Shown piece after piece: positions 1-8,907 of a stretch of DNA of 64,000 bases. Origin of the DNA: Chromatiales bacterium (lineage in GTDB: Bacteria > Pseudomonadota > Gammaproteobacteria > Steroidobacterales > GCA-2729495); contig JAEUPZ010000028.1 of NCBI GenBank assembly GCA_016789885.1, positions 18,342 to 82,341 of the forward strand. Reading direction: 5' to 3'. The position numbers and the translations under genes were made by a program. A model generated the notes under the pieces. That model did no database searches and was not told the origin of the DNA. It saw only the letters and a list, made by a program, of their open reading frames with translations. Position 1 is the stretch's first letter, and each line of letters starts with the position of its first letter.

Positions 1-1
1 C

Positions 2-817
2 GCCTGCCCTGCCCCATCCGCCGCCGGCCACGCCGGCCGACACCACCGCAAGGGAACCTGCGGCTACTTCTCGGGCACGCAATACGCCAGCACGGATCCG
101 CAGGAGGCCATCCAGCCCCTCGTCCGCTTCGCCGGCTTCGGCATGAGCCGCGTCACGAAGACGCCCGACGGGCGCTGCCAGAACCTGCACCGCGAGGTCG
201 CCTACTACCTCGACCTCAAGGAAGACCGCATCATCGACGAGTGGAAGAACCCGTTTACCGGCGAGACCGTGGAGGTCTTCCACACCCAAAACGACCCGGT
301 GACCTCGTACGACGCGACGAAGTTCCGGCGGCGCTTCGGCACCCCGGAAGCCGGCGCGCGGGAGGTCGAGTTCCCGTTCATCCTGCCCTGGGAGGTCTTC
401 GGCGACCGCGCCGCCGTATCGTTCCCGGTGAACACCCGCTGGCCCACGCCACTGCCGCCTTCGAAGTGGCCGCGCGAGCACTTCGGCGAGTGGTACCGCA
501 CCAGCGAGTACTTCCAGATCCACGCAAGCCTGGCGGACCTCAACGACCCGGCCCTGCCGAAGGCAAAGACCACCGGCTGCTGGCAGAAGGTGGCGCCGTG
601 GCACCCGTGGATGCTCATGGACAACCGGCCGGGCGGAATCTTCAGCGTGTCGAACGTGTGGTCACTCGACGGCATCCACGAACTGCCGGCCTACGTGCGC
701 GAGTACACCGAGAAGAAGTGGCCGAAGTACCTGACGGCACCGACGGAGTGGACGGAGCCGAACATGACGACGTGGGAGACGTATGCGCGGGAGCGGGAGC
801 CGAAGGGGCGGAGGTAG
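2..817 (+). CDS. DUF1838 family protein, 5' end outside window
   Basis: The reading frame is open without a stop from base 2, so the gene enters from the left edge; the first in-window ATG (143) is probably not the start because the upstream in-frame residues also look like family sequence. The block REVAYYLDLKEDRIIDEW followed by KNPFTGETVEVFH is characteristic of DUF1838, as is the aromatic- and proline-rich C-terminus (WPKYLTAPTEW). Family members are about 250-300 residues, so most of the protein is here. Their biochemical function is not established; they occur in proteobacteria that degrade steroids or aromatics, but no such neighbour is visible. No signal peptide can be judged because the N-terminus is missing. 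The next gene is convergent. Confidence 0.8.
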   Translation, partial: ACPAPSAAGHAGRHHRKGTCGYFSGTQYASTDPQEAIQPLVRFAGFGMSRVTKTPDGRCQNLHREVAYYLDLKEDRIIDEWKNPFTGETVEVFHTQNDPVTSYDATKFRRRFGTPEAGAREVEFPFILPWEVFGDRAAVSFPVNTRWPTPLPPSKWPREHFGEWYRTSEYFQIHASLADLNDPALPKAKTTGCWQKVAPWHPWMLMDNRPGGIFSVSNVWSLDGIHELPAYVREYTEKKWPKYLTAPTEWTEPNMTTWETYAREREPKGRR

Positions 818-934
818 TCGCGGCCCTGGCCTGCCATCAACCGCCGGCCTTGCGCCAAGGCAGCAACGACGAGCACACGCCCACCACGACCCTCGCGGCC
901 TGACTGGCTACGGGAACGGGGCGCAGGTCACCTG

Positions 935-983
935 GCATCACCCAGATGGGTGATGCGGCGGGACTCTGTCGCGTCGCCGCGAC
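935..983. terminator. Two hairpins between convergent genes
   Basis: A perfect 9-bp stem with a 4-nt loop lies at 935-956 (GCATCACCC / GGGTGATGC). A second 6-bp stem (GTCGCG / CGCGAC, 4-nt loop) lies at 968-983. They sit between the convergent DUF1838 and coiled-coil genes, where a bidirectional terminator would be expected. There is no T-run on either side, so this is a structural inference only. Confidence 0.4.
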
Positions 984-1000
984 GGGGTGCCGGCGGCTGG

Positions 1001-1486
1001 TCAGGTGAGCTTGAGGGCCGCGAAGAGCACGCCCAAACCAACCACCAGCATCGACCCAAGCCGCACGGTCATGGTGACGGAGAGGAGCTCCAGATCCTTG
1101 CGGAGACCCGATTCCACCGACTGCATGTCCTTCCGGAGGCCGGACTCCACCACCCGGAAATCATTGCGCAGGCCCGAGTCGAGCGTCTCAAGATCCTTGC
1201 GCAGCCCGGACTCGAGCGCCCCCAGGTCCTTGCGGACACCCGATTCGAGCGTCTGGATATCCCTGCGGACGAGCGCGAACTCCTGCCCCATCTCGGCGCG
1301 AAGCTGGTGCAGGTCGGCCTTGGTTGCGAGGCTGGTACCCATGTCGCGCTCCATCGCATCGACGACGGCCCGCGCCTTGTCGGTAGGGACGTTGATGCTG
1401 ACGAGCGCATCATACAGCGAGTACAGGTAGTCCACGGCGCACCCCGGCAGGTTCGGATCCACCGCCGGAACGTTATGCCCCAGCAC
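1001..1486 (-). CDS. Small coiled-coil membrane protein, DUF1640-like
   Basis: The protein has 161 residues if the GTG at 1486 is used; no clear Shine-Dalgarno supports this start and a GTG at 1435 is an alternative. The N-terminal part (about 22-68, including the LATKADLHQLRAEM stretch) resembles bacterial DUF1640/CCDC90-like proteins. Residues 80-134 are five 11-residue repeats of the type LESGLRKDLET, predicting a continuous right-handed (hendecad) coiled coil. Residues 138-159 form one C-terminal membrane helix. This looks like a tail-anchored rod that oligomerises. Related families are linked to membrane organisation or ion uniporter regulation in mitochondria, but nothing here assigns a role. 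Flanking genes are unrelated and convergent or separate. Confidence 0.7.
   Translation of the reverse strand: MLGHNVPAVDPNLPGCAVDYLYSLYDALVSINVPTDKARAVVDAMERDMGTSLATKADLHQLRAEMGQEFALVRRDIQTLESGVRKDLGALESGLRKDLETLDSGLRNDFRVVESGLRKDMQSVESGLRKDLELLSVTMTVRLGSMLVVGLGVLFAALKLT
1085..1249 (-). repeat. Five degenerate 33-bp tandem repeats coding an 11-residue unit
   Basis: Within the coiled-coil gene, five in-frame 33-bp units encode L/V-E/D-S-G-L/V-R-K/N-D-x-x-x. The units differ in several bases each, so they are old or under selection for the protein, not a fresh DNA expansion. Confidence 0.75.
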
Positions 1487-1552
1487 CGCGGCAACCCAGC
1501 ACCGAAACCCGGCACTTGTGCGGGAATCCCGCCCGCGCGGGGCGCCCGCCCC

Positions 1553-2248
1553 TCACAACGCCGCCAGCCACTCCCCGAACACCGCGGCCCCGGCCCGGGC
1601 AACCGCCTCTCCGTGCCGGGCCGTGGCCCCGCGCAGGTCATCGAGCGCAATGCCGGCCGCCGCCAGTTCCACGGTGTGCCCGATCAGCCAGCGTTCTAGG
1701 CGCCGGGGTTCGGCCTCGAGGTGGAACTGCAGCGCGAGCACGGCCGGGCCGAGGCTGAAGGCCTGGTGCGGCACGAGGGCCGTGCTCGCGAGCAGCGTGG
1801 CGCCGGCCGGCAGGTCGAAGGTGTCGCCGTGCCAGTGCAGCGCCTGCCAGCCGGCCGGCTCCAGGTGCCGCAGCGGCGACTGGCGCCCGGCCGCCGTGGG
1901 CAGCAGCGGCGCCCAGCCGATCTCCCTGGCCGGGCCGGGGTACACGCGGGCAGCGGCGGCGCTGGCGATGAGCTGCGCGCCGAGGCAGATACCGAGGGTG
2001 GGCCGGCCGGCGGCCAGGCGCTCCGCGAGCAGCGCGCGCTCGGTGGCGAGGAACGGGTAGCGGTCGGCCTCGTACACGCCGATGGGGCCGCCCAGCACCA
2101 CCAGCAGGTCGGCCGCCGCCGCGTCGTCCAGGTCGTCGACGCCGGCGTCGCGGTACTCCGCGGCGTAGCCGTGGTTGGCGAGCACCGGCGCCAGGATGCC
2201 GAGGTCCTCGAAGGCGACGTGGCGGATGGCGACGCAGCGGCGGGTCAT
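1553..2248 (-). CDS. Class I glutamine amidotransferase-like protein
   Basis: The 231-residue protein has the class I GATase fold: an oxyanion strand VVLGGP near residue 50, the nucleophile elbow GICLGAQ with Cys88, and the His176/Glu178 pair in LQFHLE. The catalytic triad is therefore intact. The protein resembles stand-alone GMP-synthase-type glutaminase domains, but no synthetase domain is attached and no partner gene is adjacent. Many such stand-alone proteins act as gamma-glutamyl hydrolases or have unknown amide donors, so the substrate is open. The start is the ATG at 2248. The next gene upstream on the same strand is the outer membrane factor of the RND pump, separated by about 184 bp containing an inverted repeat. 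Confidence 0.85.
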   Translation of the reverse strand: MTRRCVAIRHVAFEDLGILAPVLANHGYAAEYRDAGVDDLDDAAAADLLVVLGGPIGVYEADRYPFLATERALLAERLAAGRPTLGICLGAQLIASAAAARVYPGPAREIGWAPLLPTAAGRQSPLRHLEPAGWQALHWHGDTFDLPAGATLLASTALVPHQAFSLGPAVLALQFHLEAEPRRLERWLIGHTVELAAAGIALDDLRGATARHGEAVARAGAAVFGEWLAAL

Positions 2249-2321
2249 GCCGCGAGCCTACTCCCGCAGGCGGCTGAAGGTGTAGTCGCTCCCCTTCTGC
2301 GGCGCGTGGCCGTAGAGGCAA

Positions 2322-2358
2322 GCAGCCTTCGCGTTGGCACTGCCGACGCGAAGGCTGC
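2322..2358. repeat. Perfect 13-bp inverted repeat, hairpin
   Basis: Arms GCAGCCTTCGCGT and ACGCGAAGGCTGC are separated by 11 nt. It lies between the pump operon's last gene and the amidotransferase gene, so it may terminate or attenuate the pump mRNA. No T-run follows. A REP-like dispersed element is the alternative; I did not find a second copy in the window by eye. Confidence 0.55.
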
Positions 2359-2432
2359 GCGATTCGCCGGCGAAGCCCCACCCACGGGTCGCCGGCCTGC
2401 AAGCCGACCTGGGCGACTGACCGGCCGCGCGG

Positions 2433-3935
2433 CTAGCCGCCATGGGGCGGTGGCGCGGCCGGCGCCGGTTCGACGCCGCCACCCAGGGCCTGGTAAGCCG
2501 TCACCCGCGCATCGAGCTGCTGCTGCTTGATCTCGACGAGTTCGATGCGCGACTCCAGTGCCTCGCGCTGGGTCAGCAGCACCTCCAGGTAGTCAGCGCG
2601 GGCCGAGCGGAAGAGCCGGTCCGCCAGCTCGATGGACTCGCCCAGCGCCTCGACCTGGCGCTCCTTCGCCGTGTAGCTGCTGTCGAGGTTGCGGATGCGG
2701 GCCATCTGGTTGCTGACCTCGACGAAGGCGGCGAGCAGCGTCCGCTGGTATTCGTAGAGGGCCTGGATCTGCCGGGCGTTGGCGGTGCGGAAGGCGGCCT
2801 CGATGGCGCGGCGGTTCAGCAGCGGCATGGTCAGGTCGGCGGAGAGTCCATAGAGCACCGAGGCCGGCGTGGACGTGAGCGATCCCAGCTCGAAGGACTC
2901 GAGGCCCACGGCGCCGTTGATCCCCAGCGCCGGGTAGAACCGCGCCCGCGCGGCCTGCACGTCCAGGGCGGCGGCCTCGAGCTCGAGCTCTGCGCGCCGC
3001 ACGTCGGGCCGGTGGGCCAGCAGGTCCGCCGGGCTGCCGGCCTCGATGGGCCGCGTCCGGGCCCCCTCGAAGTCGCCGGCCGAGCGGTCGATGGGCTCGG
3101 GGTAGCGTCCGGCCAGGTAGTTGAGGCGGTTCTCCGCCTCGGTGATCTGCTGGCGCACCTCGAACTGGCGCGTGCGGTTGCGCAGCACCTCGGCCTCGAA
3201 CCGCCGCACGGCAAGCTCCGTGGCGCGGCCCGACACCTTCTGCAGCCGGACCACCGCCAGGGCGTTCTCCTGGATGCCGATCGTCCGTTCGATCAGCTCG
3301 AGCCGCCGGTCGAGGGCCACGAGCTCGTACCAGGTCCGCGCGATCTCGGCCACGAGCCGGGTCACCATGAACTGGCGCCCCTCCTCCGTCGCCGCGTAGC
3401 GCAGCACCGCGGCCTTCGTGGCCTTGCGCAGACGACCCCAGATGTCCACCTCCCACGACACCTCGGCCGCCACGCCGTACTGCCCGAGGGGCTCGGGGAA
3501 CTCCTCCCCGGGTTTGATCTCGAGCTGGTCCTCGACGGCGCCGTTGCGCGTATAGCGGCCGACCTTCTCGGTACCGGCACCGACGCGCAGCCCGACGGAC
3601 GGCAGGTACTCGCCGCTGCGGGCCCGGGCCTCGTTCTTGGCGGCCTCGACCTCCTGCAGCAGGATGTTCAGCTCCTGGTTGTTGGCCAGCGCCGCCTCGA
3701 TGAGCCCGGCGAGGGCGGGCTCGGTGAAGAAAGCCCGCCACGCCACGTCGGCCGCCGTCGCCGGCGTGGCGGTGGCCGGCGCCGGGCCGCTGAAGGCCGC
3801 CGGCAGGGCGGCATCGACGGCGGTCTTCGTGGCCGGCCCGGAAGGCGCCACCTGTACCGCCGGCACGCAGCCGGCCAGCGCCATGGCGGCCGCAGCGGCG
3901 ACGGCCACCGCGGTAGTCCCGTGGATCGTCTGCAT
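2433..3935 (-). CDS. RND outer membrane factor lipoprotein, NodT/OprM type
   Basis: The 500-residue precursor has a signal peptide ending in a lipobox (ALAGC, Cys23), followed by the two repeated coiled-coil/beta segments of the TolC/OprM fold. Recognisable are VSWEVDIWGRLRKAT in the first half and the DLLAHRPDVRRAELELEAA block in the second. It would trimerise to form the outer membrane duct of the pump encoded just upstream. Its ATG follows the RND stop codon by 2 nt, so expression is coupled to the pump gene. The proline/alanine-rich stretches after the lipidation site and at the extreme C-terminus are unstructured. Substrate cannot be told from sequence. Confidence 0.93.
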   Translation of the reverse strand: MQTIHGTTAVAVAAAAAMALAGCVPAVQVAPSGPATKTAVDAALPAAFSGPAPATATPATAADVAWRAFFTEPALAGLIEAALANNQELNILLQEVEAAKNEARARSGEYLPSVGLRVGAGTEKVGRYTRNGAVEDQLEIKPGEEFPEPLGQYGVAAEVSWEVDIWGRLRKATKAAVLRYAATEEGRQFMVTRLVAEIARTWYELVALDRRLELIERTIGIQENALAVVRLQKVSGRATELAVRRFEAEVLRNRTRQFEVRQQITEAENRLNYLAGRYPEPIDRSAGDFEGARTRPIEAGSPADLLAHRPDVRRAELELEAAALDVQAARARFYPALGINGAVGLESFELGSLTSTPASVLYGLSADLTMPLLNRRAIEAAFRTANARQIQALYEYQRTLLAAFVEVSNQMARIRNLDSSYTAKERQVEALGESIELADRLFRSARADYLEVLLTQREALESRIELVEIKQQQLDARVTAYQALGGGVEPAPAAPPPHGG

Positions 3936-3937
3936 GT

Positions 3938-6900
3938 TCAGCGGTCCCCGTACTCGATGACTTCGGTCAGCGGCGAGTCGTGCTCGTCACGGATCAGCGG
4001 ATGCCCGGCCGACAGCGTGCCGACGATGTAGTACAGCGCCGGCACGATGATGACGCCGACCAGCGTGCCCACCAGCATGCCGCCGGCTGATGACGCGCCG
4101 ATGGTGCGGTTGCCGATGGCGCCGGCGCCGGTCGCGACGACCAGCGGCAGCAGCCCTGCGATGAAGGCGAACGACGTCATCAGGATGGGGCGGAACCTCA
4201 CCCGCGCGCCCTCGATCGCCGCGTCGAGCACGCCCTGGCCCTGCTGGCGGCGCTGCACGGCGAACTCGACGATCAGGATGGCGTTCTTGCCGAGGAGGCC
4301 CACCAGCATGATGAGGCCGACCTGGGCGTAGATGTCGTTCTCGAGGCCCATCAGGCGCAGCAGCACGAAGGACCCGAGCACGCCCACCGGCAGCGAGATG
4401 ATCACGGCCAGCGGCAGCAGGAAGCTCTCGTACTGCCCCACGAGGACGAGGTAGACGAAGACGAGCACGATGACGAAGATGTACAGCGACTCGTTGCCCC
4501 GCCGCACCTCGTCGAGGGAGAGCCCCGCCCAGTCGATGTCGTAACCCGGCGGCAGCACCCGGGCGGCGACCTCCTGGATGGCCGCGATGGCATCGCCGCT
4601 GCTGTAGCCCATGGCCGGCGCCCCCTGGATGGCCGACGACGGATAGGCGTTGTAGCGTGTGATCTCGTTGAGGCCCTGCTGCTTCCGCAGCGACATGAAG
4701 GCCGAGTACGGCACCATGTCGCCACGGTCGTTCTCGACGTAGAGCTGGTCGAGGTCGTCGGGCCCGCTGCGGTACTCGGGCTCGGCCTGCACGTAGACCT
4801 TGAAGAACTGGCCGAAGCGGATGAAGCCCTGCTCGTAGGTGCTGCCGATCAGGATGCCCAGGTTGTCCATGGCTTTCGCGATGGAGACGCCCTTCTGCAT
4901 GGCCACCTGGTTGTCGATGACGAGCTCGTACTGCGGGTACTCCGCGCTGAAGAACGTGAAGAGCCCCCGCAGCTCCGGCCGCTGGCGCAGGGCCGCCATG
5001 AACTCGGCATTGATGTCGCCGAGGCGGTCGTAGTCGCCGGTGTTGGTCTTGTCCACCAGTCGCAGCGAGAAGCCGCCCGCCGCGCCGTAGCCCGGCACCG
5101 CCGGCGGCGCGAAGAACTCGATGGTGGCGCCGGGTATCTCCCGGGCCTTCTCCTCGAGCTCGGCGATGACCTCGTCGACGCTGGCCTCGCGTTCGGACCA
5201 GGGCTTGAGGTTGATCAGGCAGGTGCCGGCGTTCGAGCCCCGCCCCTCGGTGAGGATCTCGTACCCGGCCAGGGCCGAGACCGACTGGATGCCGGGGATC
5301 TCCTCGGCGACGGCCTGCAGCTCCCGGGACTTGGCGTAGGTGCGCTCCAGCGTCGAGCCCGGCGGGGTCTGGATGATGGCGTAGATGAGCCCCTGGTCCT
5401 CGTTGGGGATGAAGCCGGACGGCAGCTGGCTGCCCAGCAGGCCGATGGCGCCGCCGCAGAGGGCCAGCACGCCCAGCGTCAGCCCCCGGCGCGGCACCAG
5501 CCGACGGAGCACCGCCACGTAGCGTTCGGTCAGCCGGTCGAAGGCGGCGCTGAAGGCGGCCAGCGCCCGGCCCAGCGGACCCCACGGCGCCCCGTGGGCC
5601 GAAGGCCGGCGCAGGATCATGGCGCAGAGCACCGGCGTCAGCGTCAGGGCCACCAGCCCCGAGAGGATGATGGCCACGGCCATGGTGACCGAGAACTGGC
5701 GGTAGAAGATGCCGACCGGGCCGGTCATGAAGGTGACCGGCACGAACACCGCCGTCATCACCAGCGTGATGGCGATGATGGCGCCGCTGATCTCGTGCAT
5801 CACCTCCCGGGTGGCCCGGTACGGACCCACCCCGGCATCGTGCATCTTCGCGTGGACGGCCTCGACGACGACGATGGCGTTGTCCACGACGATGCCGATG
5901 GCGAGCACCAGCGCGAACAGCGTGATCAGGTTGATGTTCACGCCGAACTGCTGCATGAAGAAGAACGTGCCCACCAGCGACACGGGCACCGCGAGCACCG
6001 GGATCAGCGTCGAGCGCCAGTCGCCGAGGAACACGAACACCACCAGCGCCACCAGCACGAAGGCCTCGACCAGCGTGCCGAGGACCTTCTCGATGGACGC
6101 ATCGAGGAAGCCCGAGACGTCGTAGCTGATCTCGTAGTCCATCCCCGGCGGGAACGACTCGCGCCTGGCCTCCTCGAGCTTCTCCTTGACGCGGTCGATG
6201 ACCTCCCGCGCGTTGCTGCCGTAGCTCTGCTTCAGGACGATGGCCGCCGACGGGTGCCCGTCGAGGTTCGAGTAGATGTCGTAGAACTCGCTGCCCAGCT
6301 CGACCCGGGCCACGTCCCTGAGCCGCAGCAGCTCGCCCCGGTCGGTGGCGCGCAGGATGATCTCGCCGTACTGCTCCGGGGTGTTGTAGCGGCCCTGGTA
6401 CGTGAGCACGTACTCCAGCGACTGGGAGGTCTTGCCGGTGGCGAGGCCCAGCCGGCCCGGCGAGCCGATGACGCTCTGCTCGGCCAGGGCCTTCATGACC
6501 TCCTCGGTGGAGATGCCGTAGGCCCGCATGCGGTCGGGCTTCAGCCACACCCGCATGGCGTACTGCCGGCTGCCGAGGATCTGCGCGCTGCCGACGCCGC
6601 GGATGCGCTTGATCTCCGGCAGCAGGTTGACGCCCGCGTAGTTGAACAGGAACTGCATGTCGGCATCGTCGCGGGTGCTGTACAGGTTGATGTACATCAG
6701 CATCTGCGCCTGGACGATGTTGACCAGGATGCCCTCGCGCTGCACGAGCTCCGGCAGCAGCATCTTGACCTGGTTGACGCGGTTGTTGACGTTGACGACG
6801 GCCTGGTCCGGGTCGGTGCCCTGCTCGAAGATGACCTGGATCGTCGCCTCGCCGGCGCTGGTGGCGTCCGAGATCATGTACTTCATGTTCTGGACGCCGT

Positions 6901-7108
6901 TGATCGACCGCTCGAGGGGGATCAGCACCGACTGCTCGAGCACCTTCGCGCTGGCGCCGGGGTAGGCGATGCTGACCATCACCACCGGCGGCGCCACCGA
7001 AGGGAACTGCGATACCGGCAGCGTGACGATGGCCAGCCCGCCGAGGAACATCAGGATCAGCGAGATGACGATGGCCAGCGCCGGCCGGTGCAGGATTTTG
7101 GTGAACAT
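3938..7108 (-). CDS. RND multidrug efflux permease, HAE1 (AcrB-like) family
   Basis: With 1056 residues it has the usual AcrB length and architecture: an N-terminal helix (MFTKILHRPALAIVISL), two large periplasmic loops and 12 membrane helices. It would export hydrophobic or amphiphilic compounds using the proton gradient. TM10 has the conserved lysine in GLLGKNAILIVEFA. In TM4 the usual Asp-Asp pair of the proton relay reads Asp-Asn (VVDNAIVVVEAV), so the position of AcrB Asp408 is Asn. The gene lies between the adaptor (11 nt upstream, with an AGGAG site) and the outer membrane factor, forming an MFP-RND-OMF operon. No dedicated TetR or other regulator is adjacent. Confidence 0.95.
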   Translation of the reverse strand: MFTKILHRPALAIVISLILMFLGGLAIVTLPVSQFPSVAPPVVMVSIAYPGASAKVLEQSVLIPLERSINGVQNMKYMISDATSAGEATIQVIFEQGTDPDQAVVNVNNRVNQVKMLLPELVQREGILVNIVQAQMLMYINLYSTRDDADMQFLFNYAGVNLLPEIKRIRGVGSAQILGSRQYAMRVWLKPDRMRAYGISTEEVMKALAEQSVIGSPGRLGLATGKTSQSLEYVLTYQGRYNTPEQYGEIILRATDRGELLRLRDVARVELGSEFYDIYSNLDGHPSAAIVLKQSYGSNAREVIDRVKEKLEEARRESFPPGMDYEISYDVSGFLDASIEKVLGTLVEAFVLVALVVFVFLGDWRSTLIPVLAVPVSLVGTFFFMQQFGVNINLITLFALVLAIGIVVDNAIVVVEAVHAKMHDAGVGPYRATREVMHEISGAIIAITLVMTAVFVPVTFMTGPVGIFYRQFSVTMAVAIILSGLVALTLTPVLCAMILRRPSAHGAPWGPLGRALAAFSAAFDRLTERYVAVLRRLVPRRGLTLGVLALCGGAIGLLGSQLPSGFIPNEDQGLIYAIIQTPPGSTLERTYAKSRELQAVAEEIPGIQSVSALAGYEILTEGRGSNAGTCLINLKPWSEREASVDEVIAELEEKAREIPGATIEFFAPPAVPGYGAAGGFSLRLVDKTNTGDYDRLGDINAEFMAALRQRPELRGLFTFFSAEYPQYELVIDNQVAMQKGVSIAKAMDNLGILIGSTYEQGFIRFGQFFKVYVQAEPEYRSGPDDLDQLYVENDRGDMVPYSAFMSLRKQQGLNEITRYNAYPSSAIQGAPAMGYSSGDAIAAIQEVAARVLPPGYDIDWAGLSLDEVRRGNESLYIFVIVLVFVYLVLVGQYESFLLPLAVIISLPVGVLGSFVLLRLMGLENDIYAQVGLIMLVGLLGKNAILIVEFAVQRRQQGQGVLDAAIEGARVRFRPILMTSFAFIAGLLPLVVATGAGAIGNRTIGASSAGGMLVGTLVGVIIVPALYYIVGTLSAGHPLIRDEHDSPLTEVIEYGDR

Positions 7109-7119
7109 GGCGCGGGCTC

Positions 7120-8253
7120 CTACTCGGCCGGCAGCTTGAGGTTGGCGAAGGCCTGGTCGGGGCAGACGAGGTCGTAGGTGACCTGCTGGCCGTCGTGCAC
7201 CTGCCGCAGCCCCTCGATCAGCACGATGTCGTCGTCACCGAGCCCCTGGTCGACGATGAAGAGGTCCTCGACGCCCTCCCGCACCGCGACCCGGCGCTGG
7301 CTGACCTTGCCGTCGGCCCCGACCACGTAGACGTAGTTGTGGTCGAGCACCTCGAAGGTCGACTTCTGCGGCATGAGCAGCGCGCCCGGCACCGGCGTCT
7401 CCATGACGAGGTTGCAGGTCTGGCCATGACGCAGCAGGCCGTCGGGATTGGGAAAGTCGGCGCGGAACGGGATCGTCCCGGTGTCGCTGTTGAAGTCGGC
7501 CTCGATGACGGTGACCACGCCGGGCTCGGCGAACAGCCGGCCGTTGGCCATCCGCAGGCGGACCGGGCGCGAGCGCTCCCCGGCCGGGCGGGTCGCGTAG
7601 TCGAGGTACTCCGCCTCCGGCACGTTGAAGTAGACCCACATCCGGCGGTTGTCATCGAGCGTGGTCAGGAACTCGCCCTCCTCCACGAGGCTGCCCTCGC
7701 GGACGTTCAGGCGGTCCATCAGGCCGTCGAAGGGCGCCTTGATCTCGGTGAAGCCGAGGTGGGCCGCCGCCAGCTGCTCCTCGGCCTGGGCCTTGCGGTA
7801 GCGCGCCTCGACGAGGGCCAGCTCGCTCGCCGAGACGACGTTGCCATCGGCCAGCAGCTTCGTGTTCTCGTACTCGACCCGGGCCGCCGCGACCTCGGCG
7901 CTGGCACGCTGGAGCTCCGCCTGGTAGGTCAGCGGCTGGATCTTGAACATCAGCTGGCCGGCGCGGACCGTCTGGCCCTCGTTGACGGCGACGCGCTCGA
8001 TGTAGCCGCGCTCGAGGGCGCGGACGTCGATGTGGCGGCTGGCCTGCACCTGGCAGACATAGTCGCGCGTCACCGAGACGTCCCGCCGCAGCGGGTGGCT
8101 CGCGACGAGCCGGTGGGCCTCGGCTTCGGCGCCTGCGTGCTTCGACTGGCAGCCGGCCAGCGCCACGGCCAGCAGCAGGAGGGCCGCCGCCAGCGGGCGG
8201 GCGCCCCGGGGGTACGTGCGGTTGCGGCGTGCGTCGGTCGATTCGGTGGGCAT
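7120..8253 (-). CDS. RND periplasmic adaptor (membrane fusion) lipoprotein
   Basis: I start it at the ATG at 8253 because AGGA precedes it at good spacing and it gives a clean lipoprotein signal (ALAGC, Cys35); the frame is open further upstream but that part is arginine-rich and unlike a leader. The 377-residue product shows the HlyD/AcrA order: half lipoyl motif (ALERGYIERVAVNEGQTVRAG), an alpha-hairpin (about 115-180), the second lipoyl half (FTEIKAPFDGLMDRL), a beta-barrel and a membrane-proximal domain. It bridges the inner membrane pump and the outer membrane factor. It is the first gene of the operon; about 210 bp upstream hold no gene I can support. Confidence 0.93.
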   Translation of the reverse strand: MPTESTDARRNRTYPRGARPLAAALLLLAVALAGCQSKHAGAEAEAHRLVASHPLRRDVSVTRDYVCQVQASRHIDVRALERGYIERVAVNEGQTVRAGQLMFKIQPLTYQAELQRASAEVAAARVEYENTKLLADGNVVSASELALVEARYRKAQAEEQLAAAHLGFTEIKAPFDGLMDRLNVREGSLVEEGEFLTTLDDNRRMWVYFNVPEAEYLDYATRPAGERSRPVRLRMANGRLFAEPGVVTVIEADFNSDTGTIPFRADFPNPDGLLRHGQTCNLVMETPVPGALLMPQKSTFEVLDHNYVYVVGADGKVSQRRVAVREGVEDLFIVDQGLGDDDIVLIEGLRQVHDGQQVTYDLVCPDQAFANLKLPAE

Positions 8254-8465
8254 GGAGATCCTCGGCAGTCGGGCACAGGATCCTCGCCGCCCGGGCGCAA
8301 GCGCAGCCGGGCGGACGGCGCACGGCTTCCACCGCCGCAGACACACTGCGACGGGTGGCGGGCCAGTGCGGCCGGCAGCTCGCGGACGGGACGCAGGGGC
8401 GCCCCGGCAGCGGGCCAGGAGGCGTCGTTACGGGAAAGGGACGGACCGCAGGCTGCGGTCAGGAA

Positions 8466-8819
8466 TCAGGCGCGGGACGGAGGTCCGCGGGCCGGGGGGA
8501 TGGCGCGCAGCGCTGGCCGCAGCGGATCGGCGCGCGTCGGCTCGATGGGGGATGCATGGCGCGGCAGGGCCGCCGCGCTGGTGACGGCCGCCACGAGCGC
8601 GGGGCCATCATCGATGCCGTGGGGACCGCCGGCGACGACGCTCAGGGACGGATTGCCCAGCTCGCCGGCCTCGATGGCGCCGTCCTCGCTGCCGGCCATG
8701 CGCGGACCCGCAGTCTCCGCCACGCCGGCAAACACCAGCAGCGCGAGATAGGTCAGGCCGAAGAGCGCAGCGCGCCGGAAGAGGCGCGCCGGGCGGGACA
8801 GGAGGGGCAACATCGGCAC
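8466..8819 (-). CDS. Hypothetical small exported protein, doubtful
   Basis: The frame begins with GTG (8819) and has an ATG two codons later (8813). The product of about 117 residues has a hydrophobic N-terminal segment (FGLTYLALLVFAGVAETAG) that could be a signal peptide, then a low-complexity Ala/Pro/Arg-rich tail. I recognise no domain and there is no convincing Shine-Dalgarno. It could equally be a chance open frame in GC-rich DNA. If it is not real, 8254-8907 is a 650-bp gap with nothing recognisable except the leader of the pump operon. Confidence 0.3.
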   Translation of the reverse strand: MPMLPLLSRPARLFRRAALFGLTYLALLVFAGVAETAGPRMAGSEDGAIEAGELGNPSLSVVAGGPHGIDDGPALVAAVTSAAALPRHASPIEPTRADPLRPALRAIPPARGPPSRA

Positions 8820-8907
8820 TTACGCTAGCACGGCCCATCGGCGGCCAGCAATGCGGCTTGTCACGATGCCGGGCGCACGGAGGGGCCCGCCAGCCGGCGC
8901 GGATGCA

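Noticed and set aside
5594..7177. A 527-codon plus-strand frame opposite the AcrB-like gene, and similar long frames opposite pntA and the NRPS genes
   Set aside because: The products are His/Asp/Arg/Gly-rich strings without domains, typical of shadow frames.
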